In this document: positions 1 to 9,461 of the stretch, piece by piece
Layout of the letters: each line of letters opens with the position of its first letter
How positions within the stretch are numbered: the stretch's first letter is position 1
Assembly: GCA_947384285.1 (NCBI GenBank)
Contig: CANDGI010000001.1
Span: 62,001 to 126,000, forward strand
Source of the DNA: an uncultured Lachnospiraceae bacterium
GTDB lineage: Bacteria; Bacillota; Clostridia; Lachnospirales; Lachnospiraceae
Length of the DNA: 64,000 nt
Direction: 5' to 3'
The notes under the pieces: model-generated
Databases searched by the model: none
Seen by the model: the letters and a program-made list of their open reading frames with translations, nothing else
What the model was told of the DNA's origin: nothing
Position numbers and translations under genes: made by a program

Positions 1-1
1 G

Positions 2-289
2 AATTGTAAAGCATATATGTTTCCATGTATTTTTGAGGGATTTGGAATGCCACCCATTGAAGCAATGGCGTTTGAGGTTCCTGTGTTGACTACAAAGTGT
101 ACAAGCTTGTTGGAAGTGACGGAGGGGTTGTGTAATTATGTTGACAATCCATTGAATCCAAAAGAGTGGGTGGATAAGATGGAAGAAGAACTAAAACTAG
201 CAGAAAAAGAAAAAGTGATTGCTTTGATGGAAAAGTACCAAAGCAGAAACATTGCGGAACAATATATAGAATTGTTTCAACGATTGTAA
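2..289 (+). CDS. Glycosyltransferase family 4, C-terminal end (5' truncated)
   Basis: The window opens inside a gene; the frame is open from base 2 with no start visible. The translated segment carries the GT4/GT-B C-terminal signature (FEGFGMPPIEAMA followed by PVLTT), which is the EX7E-type region that binds the nucleotide-sugar donor. The rest is the usual helical tail ending at a TAA. It would be a cytoplasmic sugar transferase of the polysaccharide assembly line; donor and acceptor cannot be told from this fragment. It is followed by a dead transposase, so it probably ends its transcription unit here. Confidence 0.85.
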   Translation, partial: NCKAYMFPCIFEGFGMPPIEAMAFEVPVLTTKCTSLLEVTEGLCNYVDNPLNPKEWVDKMEEELKLAEKEKVIALMEKYQSRNIAEQYIELFQRL

Positions 290-388
290 AATAGACAGCA
301 CTTTACAAGTTTTTGAAAAAATGCCATCTGGGATACTTAGGTGTATAATAGGTTTGCACACAAAATTACGCAAAAGAAGTGATCTCAT

Positions 389-1541
389 ATGACAAACTTA
401 TTAAACAACGACAGGCTCATAATTGGTAGGCTTTATAAATATTTTTCTGTATATTTTGTTACATTCCCAGTCCCGACTGCTGAAACCCTGTTCCTGCTCA
501 TGTTGTCCATGCTGGCAATGGAATCCGCAGATTCCATACGCTCCCTTTACAGACGCTTTTTATCCGGCATAACCTTAAAATCTCTGAATGCTTTTTATTA
601 TGCCTGCTCCTATGCAAAAACTGACTACGTTCTTTTTATGAATGTCATTGCCAGGCTTGCTCTCCGGCTGATCCCTGATTTTCTGGAAATGTAGCCGGTC
701 TTCCTCTGCATAGACGATACCATGGTCTCAAAATTCGGCACAAAGTTCGAGGATGTGTCAAAATTTTTGACCATGCGGCGCATAATGGCTCCAATTACCT
801 CAATGGGCACTGCTTTGTCAGTGTTATGCTCTGCATCCCCGTCTGGAACATGCAGAAGAGATCCTATCTTGTCGGCCTACTCGGATACCGCATGTAGCGA
901 AAAAAGAGTCAAAACTCCAGCTTGCTGCCTCTATGGTGCGCAGGGCAATGCCTGAATTCAGCAGTAAAAGGAACGTCATCATCTTTGCGACAGCTGGTAT
1001 GTTAAAACAGGATCTCGTATGTGTCATGGATGAATACCCAAACCTTGACCTAATCGGTAATACAAGGTCTGACTCTGTCTTATAAGGCGGATTCAGGTGT
1101 CTGTTTTTCAGCATTGTATTCCCCAGCCAGCTGCAGATATTCTGCGCGTGGTGGGAGAAGGTGCCCTTAAACCGGACGAGGAGTGGCTGGATGCAGTATA
1201 TCTCGCTGTTTCTTTAGTCATTCCGGCGGAACATTGAGGTAAGCTATTATGAGCAGAAATGCTTCTGGTCGCTATACATCTATATGGTACGTAGCAGTAA
1301 AAGGGTCAAGATGCTGGTCAACTTATCAACATCAGTTGCTGTTCATGAAGCTGCTTCCATATGTAGAAGGATCGTTCTCATAATACAGGGATGCCAGGTA
1401 CGGGAATTCCACCTTCTCCTTAGTGGGCGGATACGCCAGCAGGTATTTTATGTAAATTTGGTGCAAAACATCGAAATCCATATAAAATCCAGTATCATTA
1501 TTAAAGCCTTGAAACAGCTATGTCTGAAACAAATGGGTTAA
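389..1541 (+). pseudogene. Decayed DDE transposase
   Basis: An ATG opens 101 codons, then a stop. The protein continues in other frames: CIDDTMVSKFG, then HAAHNGSNYLNGH and a PVWNMQKRSYLVGLLGYRM-like stretch, then a C-terminal part with YYEQK, MLVNL and IKALKQL. In order these read as one IS4-type DDE transposase of about 380-400 residues broken by several frameshifts and stops. The first D of the triad is probably in IDDT. No intact reading frame remains, so it is inactive. A much shorter relic of the same gene lies at 37650-37805. The family assignment rests on remembered similarity to clostridial transposases. Confidence 0.7.
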
Positions 1542-1560
1542 TCCAAATGTTGTAGAGTGG

Positions 1561-1949
1561 TGTTTTTTTACAGACATTTACTCAAATTATAAATCGCCCT
1601 TCTGGGACAATATTAAATGCAGCAGGAAATTTTAGGATGCAAAATATTTAGTGTTTTTCTTGCTAATTTTGACCATAGATTATTTTTAGTATATAAAAAT
1701 GGTTGGTAGTTAAAAGGTTTTGGCACTATATATGGACGAATTGTAGCATGGATCAGGAGATAAAAAGCGAAAGACAAAGGGCAGAGTATAATGCTGCTTA
1801 GAGAATATCCAGATGAATATTATAATGAAAATATTTCATTTCAAGCGGTTGCAGAGACTTTTGAATGGGAAAGAGAGCATTTTTGAGAATATTTAAAAAG
1901 TTGAGAGAAAAATATTAGATATTTTATAAAAGAAAGTTGAGGATGAAAA
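1561..1949 (+). other. Leader region before the GDP-fucose operon
   Basis: No intact gene is present. The stretch holds the promoter listed separately and a short open segment at about 1790-1885 (MLLREYPDEYYNENISF...) that ends at a stop and is preceded by no clear ribosome site. That segment may be the relic of a lost gene but is not recognised. Confidence 0.4.
1669..1697 (+). promoter_or_regulatory. Predicted sigma-A promoter for gmd-fcl-manC-manA
   Basis: TTGACC (-35) and TATAAA (-10) are separated by exactly 17 bp. It lies about 250 bp ahead of gmd, in AT-rich DNA with no gene between, so a long leader is implied. Confidence 0.5.
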
Positions 1950-2999
1950 ATGGGTAAATCAGTGTTGATTACAGGAATAACGGGTCAGGATGGATCCTAT
2001 TTGGCAGAGTTTTTATTGGAAAAGGGGTATGAGGTTCATGGGGTTGTACGTCGCGCATCTATCTCAAATATGGCGCGCATTGAGCATCTGATAGGCCAAA
2101 TTATATTACATGACGGAGATCTTTCAGATTCGTCTTCTTTGATACGGATTATCGGTTTGGTGCGTCCAGATGAGATTTACAATTTAGCAGCACAAAGCCA
2201 TGTCCAGGTTTCTTTTGATGTGCCAGAATATTCTGGGGATGTAGATGCGATTGGCGTACTGAGAATTTTGGAGGCTGTTCGTATCTTAGGACTTGCTCAG
2301 AACACAAAAGTGTATCAGGCTTCCACATCAGAGCTTTATGGTAAAGTGGAGGAAGTGCCTCAGAGAGAGACCACGCCATTTCATCCCTATTCTCCATATG
2401 CAGTAGCGAAGCAATATGGTTTTTGGATTGTAAAAGAGTATCGTGAAGCTTATAATATGTTTGCGGTAAATGGGATTTTGTTTAACCATGAAAGTGAAAG
2501 AAGAGGGGAAAATTTTGTTACAAGGAAGATTACATTGGCGGCTGGACGCATTGCAGAGGGATTACAGGAACATTTAGAACTGGGTAACTTGGATTCACTG
2601 CGTGATTGGGGGTATGCGAGGGATTATGTGGAGTGTATGTGGCTTATTATGCAACAGGAGAAACCAGAAGATTTTGTCATTGCTACAGGAGTTCAACATA
2701 CCGTAAGAGACTTTACGGAGAAAGCATTTGCAGCAAATGGAATTACCATTCGTTGGGAGGGAAGAGGTATAGAGGAAAAGGGGTATGATGCACAAACAGG
2801 AAAAATGCTTGTTTGTGTAAATCCACAATGGTTTCGTCCAACGGATGTAGATAATTTGTGGGGAGATCCAACAAAGGCTAAAACTGTTTTAGGTTGGAAT
2901 CCACAAAAGACAAGTTATGAAGAATTGGTTCAGATTATGTCAGAGCATGATAGAGAACTTGCAAAAAGTGAAAAGATAATGAAACAGAAAACAGAGTGA
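1950..2999 (+). CDS. gmd: GDP-mannose 4,6-dehydratase
   Basis: Converts GDP-D-mannose to GDP-4-keto-6-deoxy-D-mannose, the first step to GDP-L-fucose, in the cytoplasm. At 349 residues it is full length. It is an extended short-chain dehydrogenase: the NADP-binding GITGQDG is at residues 9-15, followed by the R-rich VVRRAS. The catalytic ASTSELYG segment supplies T126 and E128, and the Y150-x3-K154 pair lies in YSPYAVAK. The [15 protein letters not shown] segment and [11 protein letters not shown] are typical of Gmd. The ATG follows a GTTGAGGATG-type ribosome site. It is the first gene of a GDP-sugar operon with fcl directly downstream. Activity on GDP-mannose is a secure family inference and is supported by manC and manA nearby. 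Confidence 0.96.
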   Translation: MGKSVLITGITGQDGSYLAEFLLEKGYEVHGVVRRASISNMARIEHLIGQIILHDGDLSDSSSLIRIIGLVRPDEIYNLAAQSHVQVSFDVPEYSGDVDAIGVLRILEAVRILGLAQNTKVYQASTSELYGKVEEVPQRETTPFHPYSPYAVAKQYGFWIVKEYREAYNMFAVNGILFNHESERRGENFVTRKITLAAGRIAEGLQEHLELGNLDSLRDWGYARDYVECMWLIMQQEKPEDFVIATGVQHTVRDFTEKAFAANGITIRWEGRGIEEKGYDAQTGKMLVCVNPQWFRPTDVDNLWGDPTKAKTVLGWNPQKTSYEELVQIMSEHDRELAKSEKIMKQKTE

Positions 3000-3052
3000 T
3001 AGAAAATTCTGATACAGTAGAATGCAGATTGCTAAAAGAGAGGAAATTAACA

Positions 3053-3997
3053 ATGATGGAAAAAGAGGCAAAAATATATGTCGCAGGGCATAGAGGTATG
3101 GTTGGCTCTGCAATTGTACGTGAATTGAACAAGCAAGGGTATCACAATCTTATTACTAGAACTCATAAAGAACTTAATCTTTGCAGACAAGATGAGGTGG
3201 AAAGGTTTTTTGATGAAGAGAAACCGGATTATGTATTTTTAGCGGCAGCTAAGGTTGGAGGGATTATTGCAAACCAGGAAGCTTTGGCAGATTTCATGTA
3301 TGATAATATGATTTTGGAAATGAATGTGATACATTCTGCTTGGAAAAATGACTGCAAGAAGCTGGAATTTTTAGGTTCGTCTTGTATTTATCCACGTATG
3401 GCTCCGCAGCCAATGACTGAGGGGTGTTTACTAACTGGTGAGTTAGAAAAGACAAATGAAGCCTATGCTTTGGCTAAAATTTCTGGGCTAAAATATTGCG
3501 AGTATTTGAATAAACAATATGGAACGGACTATATTTCAGTAATGCCAACGAATTTGTATGGGCCAAATGATAATTATCATCCAATGCATAGTCACGTCTT
3601 GCCTGCCTTAATTAGGCGTTTTCATGCGGCAAAAGAACAGGGGCAGCAGGAAGTGATATGCTGGGGGGATGGCTCTCCTCTCCGTGAATTTTTATATGTA
3701 GATGATTTAGCTAATTTATGTGTGTTCTTAATGAACAATTATAGTGGGAGTGAGACGGTGAATGCAGGTACGGGAAAAGAGCTGTCGATTAAAGAGTTAA
3801 CAGAATTGGTTGCTAAAGTAATTGGATATAGCGGAAAAATAAAATGGGATGTCAGCAAGCCGAATGGCACACCAAGGAAATTGCTTGATGTAAGTAAGGC
3901 AACTAGTCTGGGATGGAGATATAAGACAGAACTTGAGGATGGAATTCGCCTTTCTTATGAAGATTTTTTAAGTAACCCCACTAGGGCTGAAAGGTAA
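3053..3997 (+). CDS. fcl: GDP-L-fucose synthase
   Basis: Epimerises and reduces GDP-4-keto-6-deoxymannose to GDP-L-fucose with NADPH. The Rossmann motif is GHRGMVGS (about residues 12-19). The catalytic set seen in the E. coli enzyme is kept: S109 and C111 in GSSCIYP, and Y138-x3-K142 in EAYALAK. The length of 314 residues is normal. An open frame with a GTG start extends upstream to 2996, overlapping the gmd stop. The ATG at 3053 (a second ATG follows at once) has AGAGAGG in front and matches the family N-terminus, so it is preferred. A G6 run occurs inside the gene but the frame is intact. Confidence 0.95.
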   Translation: MMEKEAKIYVAGHRGMVGSAIVRELNKQGYHNLITRTHKELNLCRQDEVERFFDEEKPDYVFLAAAKVGGIIANQEALADFMYDNMILEMNVIHSAWKNDCKKLEFLGSSCIYPRMAPQPMTEGCLLTGELEKTNEAYALAKISGLKYCEYLNKQYGTDYISVMPTNLYGPNDNYHPMHSHVLPALIRRFHAAKEQGQQEVICWGDGSPLREFLYVDDLANLCVFLMNNYSGSETVNAGTGKELSIKELTELVAKVIGYSGKIKWDVSKPNGTPRKLLDVSKATSLGWRYKTELEDGIRLSYEDFLSNPTRAER

Positions 3998-4008
3998 TTG
4001 AGAAGTAT

Positions 4009-4053
4009 AAAATGAACCGTTGCATAATCAAGAATACTGTGACGGTTCATTTT
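4009..4053 (+). terminator. Hairpin between fcl and manC
   Basis: A perfect 12-bp inverted repeat (AAAATGAACCGT / ACGGTTCATTTT) encloses a 21-nt loop. The 3' arm ends in TTTT, but there is no longer U-run. It could be a weak terminator or attenuator between fcl and manC. Confidence 0.5.
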
Positions 4054-4091
4054 GTGTAGCAACAGCTTTTTTGTAAGGAGGAAGTAATTAT

Positions 4092-5408
4092 ATGAATATC
4101 GTATTATTGTCTGGTGGATCTGGTAAAAGGCTATGGCCCTTGTCAAATGATATTAGATCAAAACAATTTATTAAGATTTTTAAGAATGGAACAGATTCGT
4201 ATGAGTCTATGGTTCAGCGTGTATACCGTCAGATTAAGAAAGTAGATGCAGATGCGGTTGTAACGATTGCAACCAGTAAGACACAAGTATCTGCTATTTA
4301 TAATCAATTGGGTGATGAAGTGGGAATTTCTGTTGAACCTTGCAGAAAAGACACATTTCCAGCAATTGCATTGGCTACAGCATATTTGGTTGATGTGGAA
4401 GGAGTGGATCCGCGTGAGCCTGTGATTGTTTGTCCGGTAGATCCGTATGTTGAGGATGATTATTTTGTGGCATTGAAAAAACTCTCTGAACAAGCTGATA
4501 AGAGTACGGCAAATCTAGTGCTTATGGGTATTGAGCCTACTTATCCTAGTGAAAAGTATGGATATATTATTCCAACAACTTCAGATAAGATAGCAGTTGT
4601 TTCTAAATTTAAGGAAAAACCCACACAAGAGGTAGCCACTGCATACATTAACCAAGGAGCGTTATGGAATGCTGGCGTGTTTGCATATAAGTTAGAATAT
4701 GTATTAAAAAAGGCACATGAGCTTATTAAGTTTGAGGATTATGCAGATCTGTTTGCAAAATATGAAACATTGGATAAAAATTCTTTTGATTACTCTGTTG
4801 TAGAGAAAGAAGACAAAATAGAAGTTATGCGTTTTGCAGGGAAATGGAAGGATTTGGGAACCTGGAATACATTGACGGAAGCTATGGAAGAACATGTTGT
4901 CGGGAAAGGGATTATGAATGAAAAATGTAAGAATGTGCACATAATCAATGAAATGAATGTTCCGATTTTGGCGATGGGGATGCATGATGTCGTTATTTCT
5001 GCATCACCAGAAGGCATTCTTGTTTCGGATAAAGAACAAAGTTCTTATATCAAGCCGCTTGTTGATACAATCTCTCAGCAGGTTATGTTTGCTGAAAAGT
5101 CCTGGGGAAGTTTTAAAGTTATAGATGTTGAAGCTATGTCAATGACGATTAAGGTTACCTTAAATACAGGTCATTCCATGAACTATCACAGCCATAGGAA
5201 CCGTGATGAAGTTTGGGTAGTCATCAGTGGCATAGGAAAGACAATCGTGGACGGAATGGAACAAAACATAAAAGCTGGTGATGTAATTACCATGTCTGCT
5301 GGATGTCGCCATACAGTCATAGCAGAAACAGAATTGAAATTGATTGAGGTACAGCTTGGCGAAGAGATAACAGTGGAAGATAAACAAAAATTTGAATTGG
5401 AATATTGA
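4092..5408 (+). CDS. manC: Mannose-1-phosphate guanylyltransferase with C-terminal mannose-6-phosphate isomerase-type cupin
   Basis: Makes GDP-mannose from mannose-1-phosphate and GTP, supplying Gmd. The N-terminus has the nucleotidyltransferase signature GGSGKRLWPLS (residues 8-18) and K24 in SKQF. The sugar-binding region has CPVDPY, GYIIP and FKEKP. The last 110 residues form the cupin domain of type II phosphomannose isomerases, with NYHSHRNRDEVW as its metal-binding core. At 438 residues it is slightly short of the usual 460-480. A strong AAGGAGG site precedes the ATG. A separate class I isomerase follows, so the cupin may add little. It lies between fcl and manA in one direction. Confidence 0.92.
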   Translation: MNIVLLSGGSGKRLWPLSNDIRSKQFIKIFKNGTDSYESMVQRVYRQIKKVDADAVVTIATSKTQVSAIYNQLGDEVGISVEPCRKDTFPAIALATAYLVDVEGVDPREPVIVCPVDPYVEDDYFVALKKLSEQADKSTANLVLMGIEPTYPSEKYGYIIPTTSDKIAVVSKFKEKPTQEVATAYINQGALWNAGVFAYKLEYVLKKAHELIKFEDYADLFAKYETLDKNSFDYSVVEKEDKIEVMRFAGKWKDLGTWNTLTEAMEEHVVGKGIMNEKCKNVHIINEMNVPILAMGMHDVVISASPEGILVSDKEQSSYIKPLVDTISQQVMFAEKSWGSFKVIDVEAMSMTIKVTLNTGHSMNYHSHRNRDEVWVVISGIGKTIVDGMEQNIKAGDVITMSAGCRHTVIAETELKLIEVQLGEEITVEDKQKFELEY

Positions 5409-5454
5409 AAGTAAAAAAGGATATTTATTTTAGAGACCTTTTGGAGAGAATAGA

Positions 5455-6459
5455 ATGGAAAAAAATAGTGCAACTGGCTTAAATTCTCCTTTTTTTTTAA
5501 AACCTTCTGCTAAAGATTATTTATGGGGAGGAAGAAGGTTAAATGATGAATTTGCAAAAGATATAGATATGGAGCCGTTAGCGGAAACCTGGGAATGTTC
5601 CACTCATCCAGATGGCCCAAGTTTTGTAGTGTCCGGTGTATACAAGGGAAAAACTTTAACAGAGGTTTTAAAAGAGCATAAAGAGTATTTAGGGACACAT
5701 CCAAAGAGCAAAGGAGAATTGCCGATTCTTATTAAGTTTATTGATGCAGGAAAGGATTTGTCTATTCAAGTGCATCCAGATGATGCTTATGCAAAAAAGA
5801 ATGAGAACGGTCAATTAGGGAAGGTAGAGATGTGGTATGTTCTTGACGCGGACAAGGATGCGAAATTGGTTTATGGGCTGAGACATGATGTAGATGTTGA
5901 TACGTTGAAAAAGGCGGTAAAAAATAATACAATTGAGAAATATTTACAGAAAGTAAATGTTAAGAGAAATGATCTGTTTTATATTGAAGCGGGATTGATT
6001 CATGCAATTGGTGAGGGCGTGTTGTTAGCTGAAATACAGGAAAACAGTAATTTAACCTATAGGTTATATGATTATGACCGTATTGATAAAAAAGGCAATC
6101 GGCGAGAACTTCATATAGACAAAGCACTGGAAGTAGCGAATTTGAAAAGCAGCGCAGAACCCAAGCAGCCGCTTCGGGTTTTAAAATATACTGTGGGTTG
6201 TGCTTCTGAGTTGTTGTGCAGATGTCGGTATTTTGAAGTTTATCGAATGATAATTAATACAGAAAGGACTAAGAACATGGTAGAATATAGGGCAGATTCT
6301 GTTTCGTTTCGGGTTTTGCTTTGTATTAATGGTTGTGGTATGATCTTGTTTGAAAAAGAGAAATTGCCATTTTTTAAAGGAGATTGTATTTTTGTTCCAG
6401 CTGAGTCGACTATAGTAAAAATACATGGACAGGCTCAATTCTTAGATGTAAGAGGGTAG
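5455..6459 (+). CDS. manA: Mannose-6-phosphate isomerase, class I
   Basis: Interconverts fructose-6-phosphate and mannose-6-phosphate, feeding GDP-mannose synthesis. Family motifs are DYLWGG near the start, TWECSTHPDGPS, the zinc-binding QVHPDDAYA and EMWYVLDA, and IEAGLIHAIGEG with the third histidine. The NSNLTYRLYDYDR segment is the conserved substrate-site helix of the Firmicutes enzymes. The C-terminal cupin lobe is complete, giving 334 residues. A T9 run sits at codons 12-14 but the frame is intact. It is the last intact gene of the GDP-fucose module; a damaged gene follows. Confidence 0.93.
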   Translation: MEKNSATGLNSPFFLKPSAKDYLWGGRRLNDEFAKDIDMEPLAETWECSTHPDGPSFVVSGVYKGKTLTEVLKEHKEYLGTHPKSKGELPILIKFIDAGKDLSIQVHPDDAYAKKNENGQLGKVEMWYVLDADKDAKLVYGLRHDVDVDTLKKAVKNNTIEKYLQKVNVKRNDLFYIEAGLIHAIGEGVLLAEIQENSNLTYRLYDYDRIDKKGNRRELHIDKALEVANLKSSAEPKQPLRVLKYTVGCASELLCRCRYFEVYRMIINTERTKNMVEYRADSVSFRVLLCINGCGMILFEKEKLPFFKGDCIFVPAESTIVKIHGQAQFLDVRG

Positions 6460-6619
6460 TTTTGATGCAATATGAAAATGTTTAAGAACTGTTGTATTTT
6501 GGCTTTTGATATTGATTATCCTGATACGATTCGATTTTTATTTGCAATTATTGGAAAACTGTAGTAGAATAAAAAACAATGTATAAGTCCATGGAGTATT
6601 TGCGTTACAGGAGGAAAGG

Positions 6620-7614
6620 ATGAAACATCACATTTCGTTGTCTTTACCGCATATGAGTGAACAAGGATACGAGAGGAAATACGTGAAAGAAGCATTTGAT
6701 CTCAATATGATGGCAGCCCTTGGGGAAAATGTAACTGAGTTTGAGAATGGTATCATAGAAACTACGGGAGCTAAAAAGGCAGTTGCGCTTTCTTCTGGAA
6801 CGTCTGCCATACATATAGCTTTAAAAGCGGCAGGGGTAAGGAAAGGGGATGTGTGCACACATTGAGGAGATTGCAAATATCTGTAAAAAATATCAAGTTC
6901 CATTGATTGAAGATGCGGCAGAGAGCCTTGGAAGCGCCTTTCATGGAATGCATACAGGAACTTTTGGAGAATATGGGATTATTAGTTTTAATGGAAATAA
7001 GATTATCACCTGTTTTGGGGGAGGAATGTTGCTGGTGAATTCCGAAGATGCAGAAGAAAAAACTGTGAAAGTACGCTATTGGTTCATGCAGGCACAGAAA
7101 CCGGCACGTTGGTATCAACATACGGAAATAGGGTATAATTATCGTATGAGCAATATTGTTGCCGGGATTGGCAGAGGACAGCTAAAAGTGCTGGCCAGGC
7201 GTGTAGAGAAAAAACGTTATATCCATGCATATTACCAGGAGTATTTGGGGAGCCTGCCTGGGATTCATTTTATGTCTATGAATGGAAGATACTAGGAGCA
7301 ATTGTTGGCTCACATCTATTTTGCTGATTGAAGAGTGTGAAGTAAAACCCATGGATATTATACAGGTATTAGAAAAGGATGAAGTGTTTACCCTTGATAT
7401 AATGACGGACGCTTGGTGGGAGCATGATTTTTCAAAATATGAAGTGGTTTATCATGTTGCAGGCATTGCGTATGCAGGGGGTTCGGTTCTTTCTATGACA
7501 GATAGCAGTAAAGATATTGGTGATGTGGTAGAGAAAGGGGGATTTGGCTGGAAATGCTTAAGTAAAAGCAACAAAGATTTCGCTAATAAAGTTAAAAAAT
7601 ATAAATTTGGATGA
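6620..7614 (+). pseudogene. Mosaic relic: DegT/DnrJ aminotransferase joined to epimerase and glycosyltransferase fragments
   Basis: The first 80 codons are the N-terminus of a DegT/DnrJ/EryC1 sugar aminotransferase (KKAVALSSGTSAIHIALKAAG). About 60 residues are then missing and the frame shifts. The second frame resumes with LIEDAAESLGSAFHG, SFNGNKII (the PLP lysine) and the C-terminal domain until a stop. A third frame adds NCWLTSILL and VKPMDIIQVLEKDEV. That frame then runs straight into a dehydrogenase/epimerase piece (HDFSKYEVVYHVAGIAYA) and then a tail (VVEKGGFGWKCLSKSNKDF) like the end of a GT4. At least three ancestral genes are represented and none can work. The glycosyltransferase assignment of the last piece is the least sure. 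Confidence 0.8.
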
Positions 7615-7791
7615 TATAGGAATTTTGGAGTAAATACTTGGAAATATTTGAACGAACATTATACGGTAGATTATGTTTATCATATAATTTTAAGACATAT
7701 GGGGGCATAATAGTAAAAGAATTTTAGAAATAAATTTTGTGTTTTTGAGATGGGTAAGTTATATGGTTGCGAATCAGGAAGATGTATAGCG

Positions 7792-7820
7792 TTGACATAA
7801 AATTGATTTTGTGCTATTCT
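7792..7820 (+). promoter_or_regulatory. Predicted promoter with extended -10
   Basis: A consensus TTGACA, a 17-bp spacer, and TGC-TATTCT, where the TG gives an extended -10. Just downstream is a small hairpin (GTAAAAA / TTTTTAC). It lies about 400 bp ahead of the next intact gene and could drive the glycosyltransferase-dehydrogenase cluster. Confidence 0.5.
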
Positions 7821-7920
7821 TGTTTCGTCGTAAAAAGTAAATATTTTTACTATGATGACAGATGTTCGCAGAAGATTTATAGATATGAGTTTTCAGCAAT
7901 GGTTGTTTAAAGAGATATTG

Positions 7921-7948
7921 AAAAGACCAAAGTTATTTTGGCTTTTTT
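7921..7948 (+). terminator. Terminator-like hairpin in the leader
   Basis: AAAG-A-CCAAA pairs with TTTGG-CTTT with one bulged A, and six T follow. It lies about 100 nt downstream of the predicted promoter and before the next intact gene, so it may act as an attenuator or simply end a short transcript. Confidence 0.4.
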
Positions 7949-7984
7949 GTTAGATGTAAGGAATGTTTTGATAAAAGAGGAGCA

Positions 7985-8175
7985 ATGATTGGAGATGGGT
8001 TGGTATTGATATGTTTACTGTTGTAACAAAAGATGTATTGCCATATGCCATAGTATGAGAAAATTTTGCTCTTATTACTGGTTGTAGATTTTCAGATATA
8101 ATAATTCATAAATTTAGCAAAGATATGTTGATAAAAATATCTGTTGGGAGATTGAATATTTGTCTGAATTTGTAG
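7985..8175 (+). pseudogene. Relic of a hexapeptide-repeat acetyltransferase
   Basis: One frame reads VGIDMFTVVTKDVLPYAIV, a stop, then ENFALITGCRFSDIII. This matches the C-terminal hallmark of CatB/VatD-type acetyltransferases (VVTKDVPPYAIVGGNPA...YRF). The upstream coils are missing and a stop interrupts the core, so it is non-functional. The identification rests on a short but distinctive motif. Confidence 0.55.
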
Positions 8176-8215
8176 AAAATGTGATTAGTTTATGCGAAAG
8201 ACAGGAGTGTAGAAA

Positions 8216-9361
8216 ATGAGGATTCTTCATTTATGTTTAGCGAATTTTTATGTTGATGGTTATAATTATCAGGAAAATGTTTTGCCTAAACTTAATAAAT
8301 TAGATGGACATGAAGTTTTTATTTTGGCATCGACAGAGACATTTGTTGAAAATGTAAAACTTGGTTTCGTAAAACCAGGTGTATATACAACAGAAGATGG
8401 TATTAAGATAAAGAGATTGGCATATAAAAAATTTCTCAACCAATTTGTATCAGCAAAAATAAGAAAATATGAAGGTCTTTATAAAGAATTGGAGAAAATT
8501 AAACCGGATCTTATTTTTATGCACAATTTATGTTTTGGATCCGTTTTGGAAGTAGTGAAATACAAAAAGAAAAACCATGCTGTAAAATTATATGCGGATA
8601 CACATGCGGCATATTACAATAGTGGAAGAAATTGGCTCTCAATGAACTTGTTGCATAAAATTTACTATAAATATTTAATTCAAAAAACAGTACCGTTTTT
8701 GGAGAAATATTACTACATTGGAGCGAATGAGAAAAAATTTAGTATGGAGATATATAAGATTCCAAAATCTATTATGGAATTTTTCCCTTTGGGTGGGATT
8801 TTGCCAGAGAAAGAAAAATATGATTATTATAGAAAACGGAAGCGAGAAGAGTTAGGTTTGGCGGCAGATGAATTACTTTTAGTCCACACGGGAAAACTAG
8901 ATGCATTAAAGAAGACAGATGCTTTATTAAATGCTTTTTACTCTGTTAAAGGGTTAAAAGCTAAATTGATAATAATTGGTTCAATTCCAGACGAGAGAAA
9001 AGAAATAATGAAGAAATTAATTGAAAGAGATAAGAGAGTTATTTATTTGGGATGGAAAAAACCAGATGAAATGATGGAATATTTTTGTGCGTCGGATCTT
9101 TATTGTCAGCCAGGTAGTGTATCAGCGACGCTTCAGAATGCAATATGCAATTTTTTGCCTGCGCTTGCATATCCGTTTCAAACGTATTTGGATATAGATT
9201 GTGGTAATTTTATATGGGTTAGAAATCAAAAAAATATTACGGATATCTTTGAAGATATACGAGATGGAAAAATATCTCTGGATAAGTTGAAAAAGGAGTC
9301 AGTCAGATGTGCTCAGGATATTCTTGATTATAAGAAATTGGCAAAAAGGTATTATAAATAA
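8216..9361 (+). CDS. Glycosyltransferase family 4
   Basis: A 381-residue cytoplasmic GT-B enzyme. The N-terminal acceptor domain begins MRILHLCLANFYVDGYNYQ and has FMHNLCFG and the DTHAAYY acceptor loop. The C-terminal donor domain starts near residue 220 (LLVHTGKLDALKKTDALL) and continues with IIIGSIPD, YLGWKKPDEM and CASDLYCQPGSVSATLQNA. The last of these occupies the usual EX7E position but in a divergent form. The first gene of the Wzx/Wzy cluster, it is preceded by GACAGGAGTG. Donor and linkage cannot be predicted. Confidence 0.85.
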   Translation: MRILHLCLANFYVDGYNYQENVLPKLNKLDGHEVFILASTETFVENVKLGFVKPGVYTTEDGIKIKRLAYKKFLNQFVSAKIRKYEGLYKELEKIKPDLIFMHNLCFGSVLEVVKYKKKNHAVKLYADTHAAYYNSGRNWLSMNLLHKIYYKYLIQKTVPFLEKYYYIGANEKKFSMEIYKIPKSIMEFFPLGGILPEKEKYDYYRKRKREELGLAADELLLVHTGKLDALKKTDALLNAFYSVKGLKAKLIIIGSIPDERKEIMKKLIERDKRVIYLGWKKPDEMMEYFCASDLYCQPGSVSATLQNAICNFLPALAYPFQTYLDIDCGNFIWVRNQKNITDIFEDIRDGKISLDKLKKESVRCAQDILDYKKLAKRYYK

Positions 9362-9461
9362 CAGACCACAAAATGCATATCTAAGAAGTGTTATTTCAGT
9401 ATAAGAAAAGTTTGTGTGAACAGATTAAAGTGTTATAAAAATAAAGTTGTGGAGAAGAAAG

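Noticed and set aside
5490-5498. T9 run near the start of manA as a phase switch
   Set aside because: T-rich codons are common in this AT-rich DNA, the gene is metabolic and in frame, and there is no parallel with the G tracts.
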